Assembly (NCBI GenBank): GCA_003246805.1
Contig: QKDG01000125.1
Coordinates: forward strand, 1 to 9,624
From: Clostridia bacterium
GTDB lineage: Bacteria > Bacillota > Clostridia > Oscillospirales > Ruminococcaceae
DNA length: 9,624 nucleotides
Direction: 5' to 3'
Under the pieces are notes generated by a model. It was given only the letters and a program-made list of their open reading frames with translations, did not search any database and had not been told where the DNA came from. The position numbers were made by a program, and so were the translations under genes. The first letter of the stretch is position 1, and each line of letters begins with the position of its first letter. Positions 1 through 6,020 of the stretch are shown here, piece after piece.

Positions 1-116
1 CCCTCAATTTCATATCCCTCAACCTTAGAGCCTGACATTGTCATGCCATGAACAAATTCTTTTATATCACAATCCAAATCAACGTAATCTGACAGCCATC
101 TCATTGATAAATTCAT
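1..116 (-). CDS. pheT: Phenylalanine--tRNA ligase beta subunit, N-terminal fragment (cut by window edge)
   Basis: This is the first 38 codons of a protein beginning MNLSMRWLSDYVDL and continuing to a GMTMSGSKVEG stretch, the usual N-terminus of bacterial PheT. The rest lies beyond the left edge. PheT is the large subunit of the (alpha-beta)2 cytosolic enzyme that charges tRNA(Phe). It carries the editing and tRNA-binding domains, while catalysis sits in PheS. The ATG at 116-114 is preceded by a strong ribosome binding site, AAGGAGG (130-124), with a 7-nt spacer. The gene starts only 23 nt after the pheS stop on the same strand, with no terminator between, so the two are co-transcribed under the T-box leader upstream of pheS. 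The call rests on a short but characteristic N-terminus plus the pheS neighbour. Confidence 0.93.
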   Translation of the reverse strand, partial: MNLSMRWLSDYVDLDCDIKEFVHGMTMSGSKVEGYEIE

Positions 117-139
117 ATATTATCCTCCTTTAATACTGA

Positions 140-1159
140 TTAAAATTGATTTAAAAATCTTAAATCATTTTCAAAAAGCAATCTCATATCAGTAATTCCG
201 TATCTTCTCATTACAATTCTTTCAAGCCCTAAGCCAAAGGCAAAGCCAGAATAAACCTCAGGGTCAATTCCACAGTTTGAAAGAACCTTAGGATGAACCA
301 TACCAGCACCTAAAAGCTCGATATAACCCTCGCCTTTACAAACCTTGCAGCCTGAGCCATGGCAGTTAAAGCACATAACGTCAACCTCGGCACTTGGCTC
401 GGTAAAAGGAAAGTGATGTGGTCTTAAACGGATTTTAGCCTCATCACCATATAGTCGTTTCATCAAAAGCTCAAGTGTTCCTTTTAAATCGGCCATTGTA
501 ATACCCTTGTCAACAACCAACCCCTCAATCTGATGGAAAAGAGGTGAGTGTGTGGCATCAACTGCATCAGAACGGAAAACACGCCCAGGGCAGATAATAC
601 GGATAGGTGGCTTTTGCTTTTCCATTACTCTTACCTGAACAGGAGAAGTTTGTGTTCGTAGCAGAATATTTTCAGTGATATAGAATGTATCCTGAGTATC
701 CCTTGCTGGATGGTCGGGAGGGAGATTTAAAGCCTCAAAATTATAATAATCAAACTCAACCTCAGGCCCTTCTGCAATATCAAAGCCCATTCCCAAGAAT
801 ATATCCTTAACCTCATTCAAAACAATATTCAAAGGGTGAAGTTTGCCTACCGGTTGTGATTTTCCAGGCAGAGTAACGTCAATCTGCTCGTTTTGAAGTG
901 ATTTTTCAAGCATAAACACCTTGATTTTATCGCTTTGAGCAGTTATTGCATTTTCAATGGCAGTACGCACATTGTTGGCAATCTGCCCAATCAAAGGGCG
1001 CTCATCAGCGGAAAGCCCGCCCATTTGTTTTAGTATTGCAGTCAAGTCCCCTTTTTTGCCAAGATATTTAACACGCAAAGCTTCAAGCTCTTTAACGTCC
1101 TGGCAGCTTTCAAGTGCATTCAAAGCACTTGCTTTAATATTCTCTAAAGCCTGTTTCAT
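140..1159 (-). CDS. pheS: Phenylalanine--tRNA ligase alpha subunit
   Basis: Catalytic subunit of cytosolic phenylalanyl-tRNA synthetase, a class II enzyme that activates Phe with ATP and charges tRNA(Phe). The product is 339 residues, the normal PheS length. Residues 1-85 form the N-terminal tRNA-binding coiled-coil region. The catalytic core follows, with HPARDTQDTFY (150-160), a motif 2 region around GRVFRSDAVDATHSPLFHQIEG (192-213), PFTEPSAEVDV (251-261), a Cys quartet C263/C266/C271/C274, and motif 3 GLGLERIVM (309-317). The amino-acid-pocket segment GFAFG keeps the usual alanine (A307). The open frame extends 20 codons upstream to 1219, but that stretch runs through the leader terminator. 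The ATG at 1159 has AAGGAG (1171-1166) 6 nt upstream and gives the standard MKQALENIK start. The gene is followed after 23 nt by pheT. Expression is probably controlled by the Phe T-box at 1185-1450. Confidence 0.97.
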   Translation of the reverse strand: MKQALENIKASALNALESCQDVKELEALRVKYLGKKGDLTAILKQMGGLSADERPLIGQIANNVRTAIENAITAQSDKIKVFMLEKSLQNEQIDVTLPGKSQPVGKLHPLNIVLNEVKDIFLGMGFDIAEGPEVEFDYYNFEALNLPPDHPARDTQDTFYITENILLRTQTSPVQVRVMEKQKPPIRIICPGRVFRSDAVDATHSPLFHQIEGLVVDKGITMADLKGTLELLMKRLYGDEAKIRLRPHHFPFTEPSAEVDVMCFNCHGSGCKVCKGEGYIELLGAGMVHPKVLSNCGIDPEVYSGFAFGLGLERIVMRRYGITDMRLLFENDLRFLNQF

Positions 1160-1184
1160 ATAATTCTCCTTTTTACATAAAATT

Positions 1185-1222
1185 AAAAACAAAAAGCCCT
1201 GCCCCAAAAATCGGGACAAGGC
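1185..1222 (-). terminator. Regulated intrinsic terminator of the pheST T-box leader
   Basis: On the minus strand, GCCTTGTCCC (1222-1213) pairs with GGGGCAGGGC (1205-1196) over 10 bp including two G-U pairs, around a GATTTTT loop. TTTTTGTTTTT (1195-1185) follows. Its 5' arm overlaps the strand used by the antiterminator, which is the T-box on/off switch. It ends about 25 nt before the pheS start codon. Confidence 0.92.
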
Positions 1223-1450
1223 ATAACAGCTTGTTTATAAACCACCCATAATAATAAAAGCGTCACTAAAAAAGTGATTACTTTCTTTCCTTATAACGCA
1301 GGAAAAACGTTTTTGCTTATAAATAAATAATCTTCGGCAAAACCACTCGTGAGTGAACTTCACAGTTTTTCAGCCTACGGCAGCTTTCAGCCAAATGGCC
1401 ACCGTTCTCTTAAAAGCAACAAAACAGCTACTCTCTCAGTCATCATGTTT
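1185..1450 (-). ncRNA. T-box riboswitch leader (tRNA-Phe specific) of pheST
   Basis: A 5' leader that senses uncharged tRNA(Phe) and controls transcription of pheST. Reading the minus strand, stem I has the conserved GAGAGAGTAGC (about 1437-1427), an AAGAGAACGGTGGCC distal region, and TTTGGCTGAAAGCTGCC in the apical part. The specifier loop shows GTGAAG, then TTC (1357-1355) and a following A. UUC is a Phe codon. A TCACT/AGTGA hairpin (1277-1263) fits stem III. The T-box sequence proper is GGGTGGT (1247-1241). Its UGGU (1244-1241) can pair with the ACCA end of uncharged tRNA(Phe). The downstream strand CUUGUCCC (1220-1213) can pair either with ACAAG (1234-1230) plus GGG (antiterminator) or with GGGGCAGGG (terminator). 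Position before pheS, specifier identity and mutually exclusive folds agree. The transcript start near 1450 is inferred from the promoter. Confidence 0.93.
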
Positions 1451-1456
1451 AAAATG

Positions 1457-1485
1457 AGTATAACATAACATTATTAATAATGCAA
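1457..1485 (-). promoter_or_regulatory. Sigma-A-type promoter of the pheST T-box transcript
   Basis: Minus strand: -35 TTGCAT (1485-1480), a 17-bp spacer, and -10 TATACT (1462-1457). This predicts a start near 1450, just ahead of stem I of the T-box. A perfect 14-bp AT-rich palindrome (CATTATTAATAATG, 1482-1469) covers the end of the -35 and the first part of the spacer. The promoter lies just downstream of the trkH-type gene, so pheST has its own transcript start. Confidence 0.8.
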
Positions 1486-1509
1486 TAGCCAGAAAACAAA
1501 TTAATAAAC

Positions 1510-2877
1510 TTATCCAACCATAATTTTAGCCTCAGGCACAACCTGATTTTTAGATTTATCAGTGCTGTTTATTATTATGAACAAAACAACAGAAATCGGG
1601 CCGACTCTTCCTAAAAACATCAGGAAAATAAAAACAATTTTCGAAAAAACAGTCAGTATAGCGGTTACTCCTGCTGATAATCCCACGGTAGCAAATGCCG
1701 AAACAACCTCAAACAAAACATCCATTCCGTTTACAGCAGTAACCTTTGAAATAGAATAATAGCTAATAACAGTTGCAATAAAAACAACTGAGAATGACAG
1801 CATTATTATAGTCAGTGATTTATATACTGTTGATTTCTCTATTTTCCTTTTTAAAATAAGTGTTTCATCCTTGTTTCTCAAAACACTTACAACAGTCATA
1901 AGAAGAACAATGAAGGTAGTTATTTTTATACCACCACCTGTTGAGCCAGGCGCAGCACCAATAAACATCAATGAAATTGCAATTGCCTTTGAAATAGGCG
2001 TCAGTCCTGCTGTATCAATCGCATTGAAGCCGGCAGTCCTGCAAGTAACAGACTGAAAAACGCTGTTTAGCAGTTTATCCCCAAAAGGCATAGCTGCAAT
2101 TGTTCTCTGGTTATCCCATTCAAAAAACAAGAACATTAAAGTCCCGAACAGAATAAGTGCACCGGTAACCATTATTACAAGCTTTGTGTGAAGCTCAAGG
2201 TGCTTTGTTTTTTTATAATTGATAAGGTCGTGCCATACAATAAAACCTAGCCCGCCACTTATAATCAATATCATAACAGTTATCAGAACAGCTGGATTAT
2301 CGTTGAATTCGGTAAGGCTGGCAAAAGCAGTTTTGTCACCCATTATGTCAAAGCCTGCATTACAAAATGCAGAAACTGAAATAAAGATGGACTTGAAAAT
2401 GCCCCTAAACCCATATTTAGGTATAAACACCGTCATAAGAACAAGTGCGCCTATTAACTCAGTAAATAAAGAAATTTTGATGATGTTCTTTATCAGCTTG
2501 CCTGAGTTCTGGAAGCCATCGCCACTCACAGATTCAGATGCAAGTTGCATTCTTCGCAGCCCAAGCTTTTTGCCTATCACAAAATTAAAAAAAGTAACAA
2601 AGGTAACAAGTCCAAGTCCGCCTATCTGTATCATCAGAAGTATGACAATCTGCCCAAAAACAGACCATTTCTGAAAAGTATCAAAAACTGCAAGCCCTGT
2701 CACGCAGGTAGCAGAGGTAGCTGTAAACAAAGCATCAATAAAATCAGTAAAGCTGCCATCTTTTGATGAAAAAGGCATCATGAGAAGTATAGTTCCGGTT
2801 AGTATAACAATAATAAAACTAAAAGCAATAGTCTTTGCTGGCTCTATTGCTTTTCCTCTTTTTTGCAAAACAGGCAT
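1510..2877 (-). CDS. ktrB: Potassium uptake protein, TrkH/KtrB family channel subunit
   Basis: Integral membrane K+-conducting subunit of the Trk/Ktr superfamily, 455 residues, the usual KtrB length and shorter than proteobacterial TrkH. The four selectivity-filter (P-loop) repeats are readable: TCVTGL (57-62), FCNAGF (171-176), CRTAGF (279-284) and ATVGLS (396-401). The glycines needed for K+ coordination are present in each. The gating loop of repeat 3, GAAPGSTGGGIKITTF (307-322), is intact. Hydrophobic segments occur throughout (for example about 19-35, 73-100, 135-155, 195-213, 232-251, 355-374, 411-437). The ATG at 2877 has GAGG (2889-2885 region) about 8 nt upstream. Ktr channels normally need a cytosolic RCK ring protein, KtrA, for gating. 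No ktrA is adjacent in this window, so the partner must be elsewhere or absent. It appears monocistronic, with its own promoter at 2922-2950. I see no convincing terminator before the pheST promoter. Confidence 0.93.
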   Translation of the reverse strand: MPVLQKRGKAIEPAKTIAFSFIIVILTGTILLMMPFSSKDGSFTDFIDALFTATSATCVTGLAVFDTFQKWSVFGQIVILLMIQIGGLGLVTFVTFFNFVIGKKLGLRRMQLASESVSGDGFQNSGKLIKNIIKISLFTELIGALVLMTVFIPKYGFRGIFKSIFISVSAFCNAGFDIMGDKTAFASLTEFNDNPAVLITVMILIISGGLGFIVWHDLINYKKTKHLELHTKLVIMVTGALILFGTLMFLFFEWDNQRTIAAMPFGDKLLNSVFQSVTCRTAGFNAIDTAGLTPISKAIAISLMFIGAAPGSTGGGIKITTFIVLLMTVVSVLRNKDETLILKRKIEKSTVYKSLTIIMLSFSVVFIATVISYYSISKVTAVNGMDVLFEVVSAFATVGLSAGVTAILTVFSKIVFIFLMFLGRVGPISVVLFIIINSTDKSKNQVVPEAKIMVG

Positions 2878-2921
2878 AATTAAACCTCGATTTTTAATAT
2901 AGTTATCAAATAGTAAAACTA

Positions 2922-2950
2922 ATTATACAACCAAAATAAATAAAAATCAA
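2922..2950 (-). promoter_or_regulatory. Sigma-A-type promoter of the ktrB-like gene
   Basis: Minus strand: -35 TTGATT (2950-2945), a 17-bp AT-rich spacer, and -10 TATAAT (2927-2922). The predicted start is near 2915, which gives a leader of about 38 nt before the ATG at 2877. I see no riboswitch-sized leader and no c-di-AMP (ydaO) aptamer here. Confidence 0.78.
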
Positions 2951-2953
2951 GCA

Positions 2954-2985
2954 AAACAGATAAAACAATAGCTTTGTACAGCTAC
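2954..2985 (-). terminator. Weak candidate terminator after manA
   Basis: On the minus strand, GTAGCT (2985-2980) can pair with AGCTAT (2973-2968) around a 6-nt loop, followed by a T-rich but interrupted tail, TGTTTTATCTGTTTT. The stem is only 6 bp including one G-U pair, so it may be inefficient. It is the only hairpin plus T-tract I see between manA and the next promoter. Confidence 0.4.
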
Positions 2986-3070
2986 ACTCTTTTAATATCT
3001 TTTTGGAATTTTCTTAGCAATTGCGTTGTATATACGGGATAAATAAACTATCGTATAACATATTTTCAAA

Positions 3071-4027
3071 TTAAATTTTAGTCAGAATAATCTGGCAATT
3101 ACCTTTAACTGAATACTTGCCGCAGCCAGCAGGAATAAATATGCTGTCACCTTTTTTAAAATCAAGAATTAAATCATTGTAGCACAGCATTCCAGCACCA
3201 CTCATGACAAGGAGCGAATTAAAGCTTGCTTTATCACAAACAAGTGATGCAGAGGATGTGATATCCAATAAAGAAACATCAAAGTACTCGCATTTTGACA
3301 ATAACCTTTTTGAATATCCATCAAAGGCTTCTGACTGTGAAACAGGATAGCTTTTTGGTGGGCATAAATTGGTGACATCGATTGCTTTTTCAATATGCAA
3401 ATCTCGTGGTTTTCCGTCTGTTCCCAGTCTGCCATAATCATATATTCTGTAAGTTGTGTTTGAATTCTGTTGAATTTCAGCTATAACAATCCCTTTCCCG
3501 ATAGCATGAAGGCATCCGGCTTCGATAAAAAATGCGTCGCCTTTATTGACTCTAACCCTATTAGTTACTTCTGTAAGTGTATTATTCTGAATTCTTTCTT
3601 TAAATTCCTCCTTAGAAATAGAATTTTTAAATCCATAGAGAAGTTCAGCGCCATCGTCACAGTCAACAATATACCACATTTCAGTTTTTCCGTATTCTCC
3701 CTCAACCCTTAAAGCATAGTCGTTGTCAGGATGAACCTGCACTGATAAATTATCCTTTGCATCAATTAGCTTAATAAGAATAGGAAAGCTTTCAAATTTG
3801 CTACAATTTGTGCCTAAAACATTGGTGCCATATCTTTTAACATATTCATCTAATGTCAAGCCGGCAAGCTCACCATTCTCTATAATACTTGGGCCATCTT
3901 TGTGGCAGGAAAGCTCCCAGCTTTCAGCAACCCTTTCCAAATCACTTGTTTTGTGGAAATCTGATTTTAGCCTTGTTCCACCCCATATATAATCCTTTAA
4001 TGCTGGTTTAAGTTTAATTGGATACAT
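3071..4027 (-). CDS. manA: Mannose-6-phosphate isomerase, class I (zinc-dependent)
   Basis: Interconverts mannose 6-phosphate and fructose 6-phosphate in the cytosol, either feeding mannose into glycolysis or supplying mannose for glycan/GDP-mannose synthesis. The 318 residues match the short Firmicutes ManA form (about 315 aa) rather than the roughly 390-aa enterobacterial one. The N-terminus PIKLKPALKDYIWGG is family-typical. Candidate zinc ligands are Gln97 and His99 in SVQVHPDN, Glu116 in KTEMWYIVD, and His174 in AGCLHAIGKG. The active-site segment NTTYRIYDYGR (190-200) supplies the conserved Arg194. The C-terminal cupin half, including GDSIFIPAG (293-301), is intact. The ATG at 4027 follows GAGGT (4036-4032) by 4 nt. 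It stands alone behind a consensus promoter, with no PTS or sugar-kinase gene beside it, so its physiological direction cannot be inferred. It diverges from the sporulation operon. Confidence 0.95.
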   Translation of the reverse strand: MYPIKLKPALKDYIWGGTRLKSDFHKTSDLERVAESWELSCHKDGPSIIENGELAGLTLDEYVKRYGTNVLGTNCSKFESFPILIKLIDAKDNLSVQVHPDNDYALRVEGEYGKTEMWYIVDCDDGAELLYGFKNSISKEEFKERIQNNTLTEVTNRVRVNKGDAFFIEAGCLHAIGKGIVIAEIQQNSNTTYRIYDYGRLGTDGKPRDLHIEKAIDVTNLCPPKSYPVSQSEAFDGYSKRLLSKCEYFDVSLLDITSSASLVCDKASFNSLLVMSGAGMLCYNDLILDFKKGDSIFIPAGCGKYSVKGNCQIILTKI

Positions 4028-4050
4028 AACTACCTCGCTTTCTTTGCTTT

Positions 4051-4079
4051 ATTATAATTGCTCAGCTGGCAAATGTCAA
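4051..4079 (-). promoter_or_regulatory. Perfect-consensus sigma-A promoter of manA
   Basis: Minus strand: -35 TTGACA (4079-4074), exactly 17 bp, and -10 TATAAT (4056-4051). Both hexamers match the consensus 6/6. The predicted start is near 4044, leaving a leader of only about 17 nt, so strong vegetative transcription with little room for leader control is likely. A CAGCTG palindrome sits in the spacer. Confidence 0.9.
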
Positions 4080-4153
4080 TTTTGTTTTCTGGCTCAAAAC
4101 AGCTGATATAATTCATTATCTTGTAGAATTATATTATTTTGAAATTCAAGCAC

Positions 4154-4253
4154 GTATTTGCGGGGGCTTTGCATTCGCCATACTCCCTTGGCATCAAAAA
4201 TCATAGTTTTCGACACTCTGAGCAATAGCAATGTGCTGTTGCCTCATTTTTTT
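4154..4253 (+). ncRNA. Putative small RNA / transcribed repeat element, copy A
   Basis: About 100 nt beginning GTATTT, with GGCTTTGC at offset 12, a pyrimidine-rich CTCCCTT segment, then a 28-nt block (4194-4221) that is 27/28 identical to one at 7622-7649. The block ends in CGACACTCTGA and runs straight into an intrinsic terminator (4219-4253). Copy B has the same order of parts, strand and overall length. I do not recognise an Rfam family with confidence. No clear sigma-A promoter lies at the expected distance upstream. TATAAT at 4107-4112 is too far away and lacks a good -35. The minus strand has a 36-codon frame (4204-4094) starting in the block, but it has no ribosome binding site and its frame is not kept in copy B, so a coding role is unlikely. 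Transcription is inferred only. Confidence 0.5.
4219..4253 (+). terminator. Intrinsic terminator ending element copy A
   Basis: The plus strand from T4219 folds into a 12-13 bp stem. GAG, CAA, U and AGCA (4220-4230) pair with UGCU, G, UUG and CUC (4234-4245), with one bulged C at 4242 and a 3-nt loop, ATG. TTTTTTT (4247-4253) follows directly. It serves a plus-strand transcript, yet no protein gene precedes it on that strand within the window, which supports a short noncoding transcript. Confidence 0.82.
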
Positions 4254-4339
4254 AGTTCTTTTAAACATAGTCTTAAAGATTAAAATAGCAAGGCATAAAA
4301 CAGGGTGAAACTGAATATTTTTAAACAAAAGGACATCTT

Positions 4340-4368
4340 TAATAATTAATTTCTTTTTAGCATACAAG
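4340..4368 (+). promoter_or_regulatory. Sigma-E-like (mother-cell sporulation) promoter of sipL-spoIVA
   Basis: TAATAAT (4340-4346), a 14-bp spacer, then CATACAAG (4361-4368). The sigma-E consensus known from Bacillus subtilis is about KMATATT, 14-15 bp, CATACAnT. This matches 6/7 and 7/8. It predicts a start near 4375 and a leader of about 58 nt before sipL. The genes downstream are spore-coat morphogenesis genes that belong to the sigma-E regulon in studied spore-formers, which supports the assignment. Confidence 0.75.
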
Positions 4369-4432
4369 CGTAATAACATGAATATAAATGTTTTAGCAGG
4401 AAAATGAACTATTTTTTTAACGGGAGGACGCT

Positions 4433-5983
4433 ATGGATTTTAAAGTTAATCGTGAAATTTTCTCTACAAAAGAGGTTGTGTATGACGGTAGCAATGAACA
4501 ATCAATTGAGTTGGACTATATATTGCCTGATTACTTTGCAGAGGTTTTCAAGGTAATAAAATGTCAGCTATCGCCAAGGGTTGTTTCCCATAGTATTAGT
4601 GGAGAAAAACTGGCTTACGAGCTGGTAGTAGGAATCAAAGTGCTTTATCTGAGTGAAAATTCAAATGCATTGAGAAGTGTAGAGCAAAAGATGAATTTTT
4701 CAAAATCAATCAATTTAGGGAAGCAAGTAGATAAGCCAGAGATAATTATCCAGCCAAAAACTGAATACATAAATTGCAGAGTTGTAAATCAGAGAAGGCT
4801 TGATTTTAGGGGCGCTGTAAGCATAAAAGCAAAGGTAATAAGTGAAAACAAGCAGCAAATTGTTTCAGATGCATTTGGCGGGAATATTCAGTTAAAGAGA
4901 AAAAGTGTTGTTTATCCAACGCATCGACTTACAGCAACAAAAAGAGCAACAATTATTGAAGAGCTTGATATGGGGGCAGTAAAGCCATCGATTATCTCAA
5001 TTGTCAGAAGTGAGGCAGAGATTGTAAACAACGATAAGAAGATAATAACCAATAAGGTTATCACAAAGGGCGAGGCTGTTGTTAATATGCTTTACACCTG
5101 CGAAAAAGAAAATCATAACAGCTTAGAAACAATGCAGTTCAATATTCCGTTCAGCCAGATAGTAGATGTTGACGGTATAAATGAAAAGCATGAGGCCAAT
5201 ATCAGAATGAATGTGATAAGCTGTGAGATTATCCCTAAGGGGGCAAGCGGAGAATCCACACAGGTTGAGTGTGAAATAAATCTTGAAATCAGCTGTGTAG
5301 CAAATCGATACGATAATGTTGATATAATTTCTGACGTTTATTCAACAGCTTACCAGGTTAAGCTTGATTATATGGATGCAAAACTAGAAAAGAAGCCGAT
5401 GCCTATTGAAGCTACAAACAATGCAAAATCAAACTTGGAGTATCATGAGGGCGATATCTGTTGTGTTTATGATGCATGGGCAAAGGTTAATAAAATAATG
5501 AGCAGATTTGAACCATCAACAGGAAATCTGAAAATATCCGGTAGCTGCAATTTTTATGTAATAGCAAAAAACGAAAATTCCAAGCCGGTTTATATCGAAA
5601 ACGAAATTCCTTTTGAGAACACAATCAAGCTGGAAAACGTGAGCGAAGACTGCTTTGCCGAACTAAACGCAATGGTTGTGTCGTGCTCATACAATTTGCA
5701 TTCCACAAATTCCGTTGAACTTAAAGCAGAGATTAAAATGAACGGACTTATTTATGATGTAATAAACAACAAGCTTATTACAAATATTGAAGTGGATGAA
5801 AACAAAATAAAAGAGCAGGAAAACAATGTTGCATTGAAGCTTTATTTTGCAGATGAGGGCGAAGATGTGTGGGAAATCGCAAAGAAGTATAATACATCTA
5901 TAAAAGCCATTATGGATGAGAATGACTTGCTTGAAGATACCGTAGCAAAAAAAGGAATGCTTTTAATTCCTTTTATTAAATAA
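4433..5983 (+). CDS. sipL: SipL-like spore coat morphogenetic protein (DUF3794/SPOCS repeats plus C-terminal LysM)
   Basis: A 516-residue protein with no signal peptide or membrane segment, expected in the mother-cell cytosol on the forespore surface. Three beta-rich DUF3794 (SPOCS) repeats can be discerned at about 25-140 (opening with LDYILPDYFAEVFKV), 170-290 and 335-445. A LysM domain follows at about 468-514 (ADEGEDVWEIAKKYNTSIKA, ending GMLLIPFIK). This is the architecture of Clostridioides difficile SipL, which binds SpoIVA through its LysM domain to anchor the coat basement layer. spoIVA lies 37 nt downstream in the same direction, which supports the assignment strongly. The ATG at 4433 has GGGAGG (4422-4427) 5 nt upstream. 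A sigma-E-like promoter precedes it. The symbol is by architecture and context, not by a measured sequence identity. The LysM here likely binds protein rather than peptidoglycan. Confidence 0.9.
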   Translation: MDFKVNREIFSTKEVVYDGSNEQSIELDYILPDYFAEVFKVIKCQLSPRVVSHSISGEKLAYELVVGIKVLYLSENSNALRSVEQKMNFSKSINLGKQVDKPEIIIQPKTEYINCRVVNQRRLDFRGAVSIKAKVISENKQQIVSDAFGGNIQLKRKSVVYPTHRLTATKRATIIEELDMGAVKPSIISIVRSEAEIVNNDKKIITNKVITKGEAVVNMLYTCEKENHNSLETMQFNIPFSQIVDVDGINEKHEANIRMNVISCEIIPKGASGESTQVECEINLEISCVANRYDNVDIISDVYSTAYQVKLDYMDAKLEKKPMPIEATNNAKSNLEYHEGDICCVYDAWAKVNKIMSRFEPSTGNLKISGSCNFYVIAKNENSKPVYIENEIPFENTIKLENVSEDCFAELNAMVVSCSYNLHSTNSVELKAEIKMNGLIYDVINNKLITNIEVDENKIKEQENNVALKLYFADEGEDVWEIAKKYNTSIKAIMDENDLLEDTVAKKGMLLIPFIK

Positions 5984-6020
5984 GCATCTGCTGAAAATCT
6001 GCATATATAGGGGGAGAATT

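Noticed and set aside
1160..1219. Upstream extension of pheS giving a 359-residue protein (MSRFLGQ...)
   Set aside because: It is translated from the T-box terminator hairpin. It lacks a ribosome binding site, is absent from PheS proteins, and the ATG at 1159 has a good AAGGAG.
2219..2674. 151-codon plus-strand frame inside the ktrB-like gene
   Set aside because: It lies antisense to a membrane protein whose conserved motifs are all on the minus strand. It has no ribosome binding site and an unnatural composition.
4107..4112. TATAAT as a promoter for copy A
   Set aside because: No acceptable -35 lies at 16-18 bp, and the predicted start would be about 35 nt before the element begins.
4094..4204. 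36-codon minus-strand frame starting MIFDAKG in copy A, with a counterpart MIFDLKG at 7632-7552 in copy B
   Set aside because: The shared start comes from the identical DNA block. Neither copy has a ribosome binding site, and the 2-nt indel and unrelated downstream residues show the frame is not conserved.
4194..4379. 61-codon minus-strand frame ending SVENYDF
   Set aside because: It covers the repeat block, its terminator and the sigma-E-like promoter on the other strand, has no ribosome binding site and resembles no family I know. The C-terminal residues are just the repeat read in antisense.
5984..6020. Separate sigma-E promoter for spoIVA (CATATATAG at 6002-6010)
   Set aside because: It is a poor match to the CATACAnT -10, no matching -35 is found, and it would overlap the ribosome binding site.
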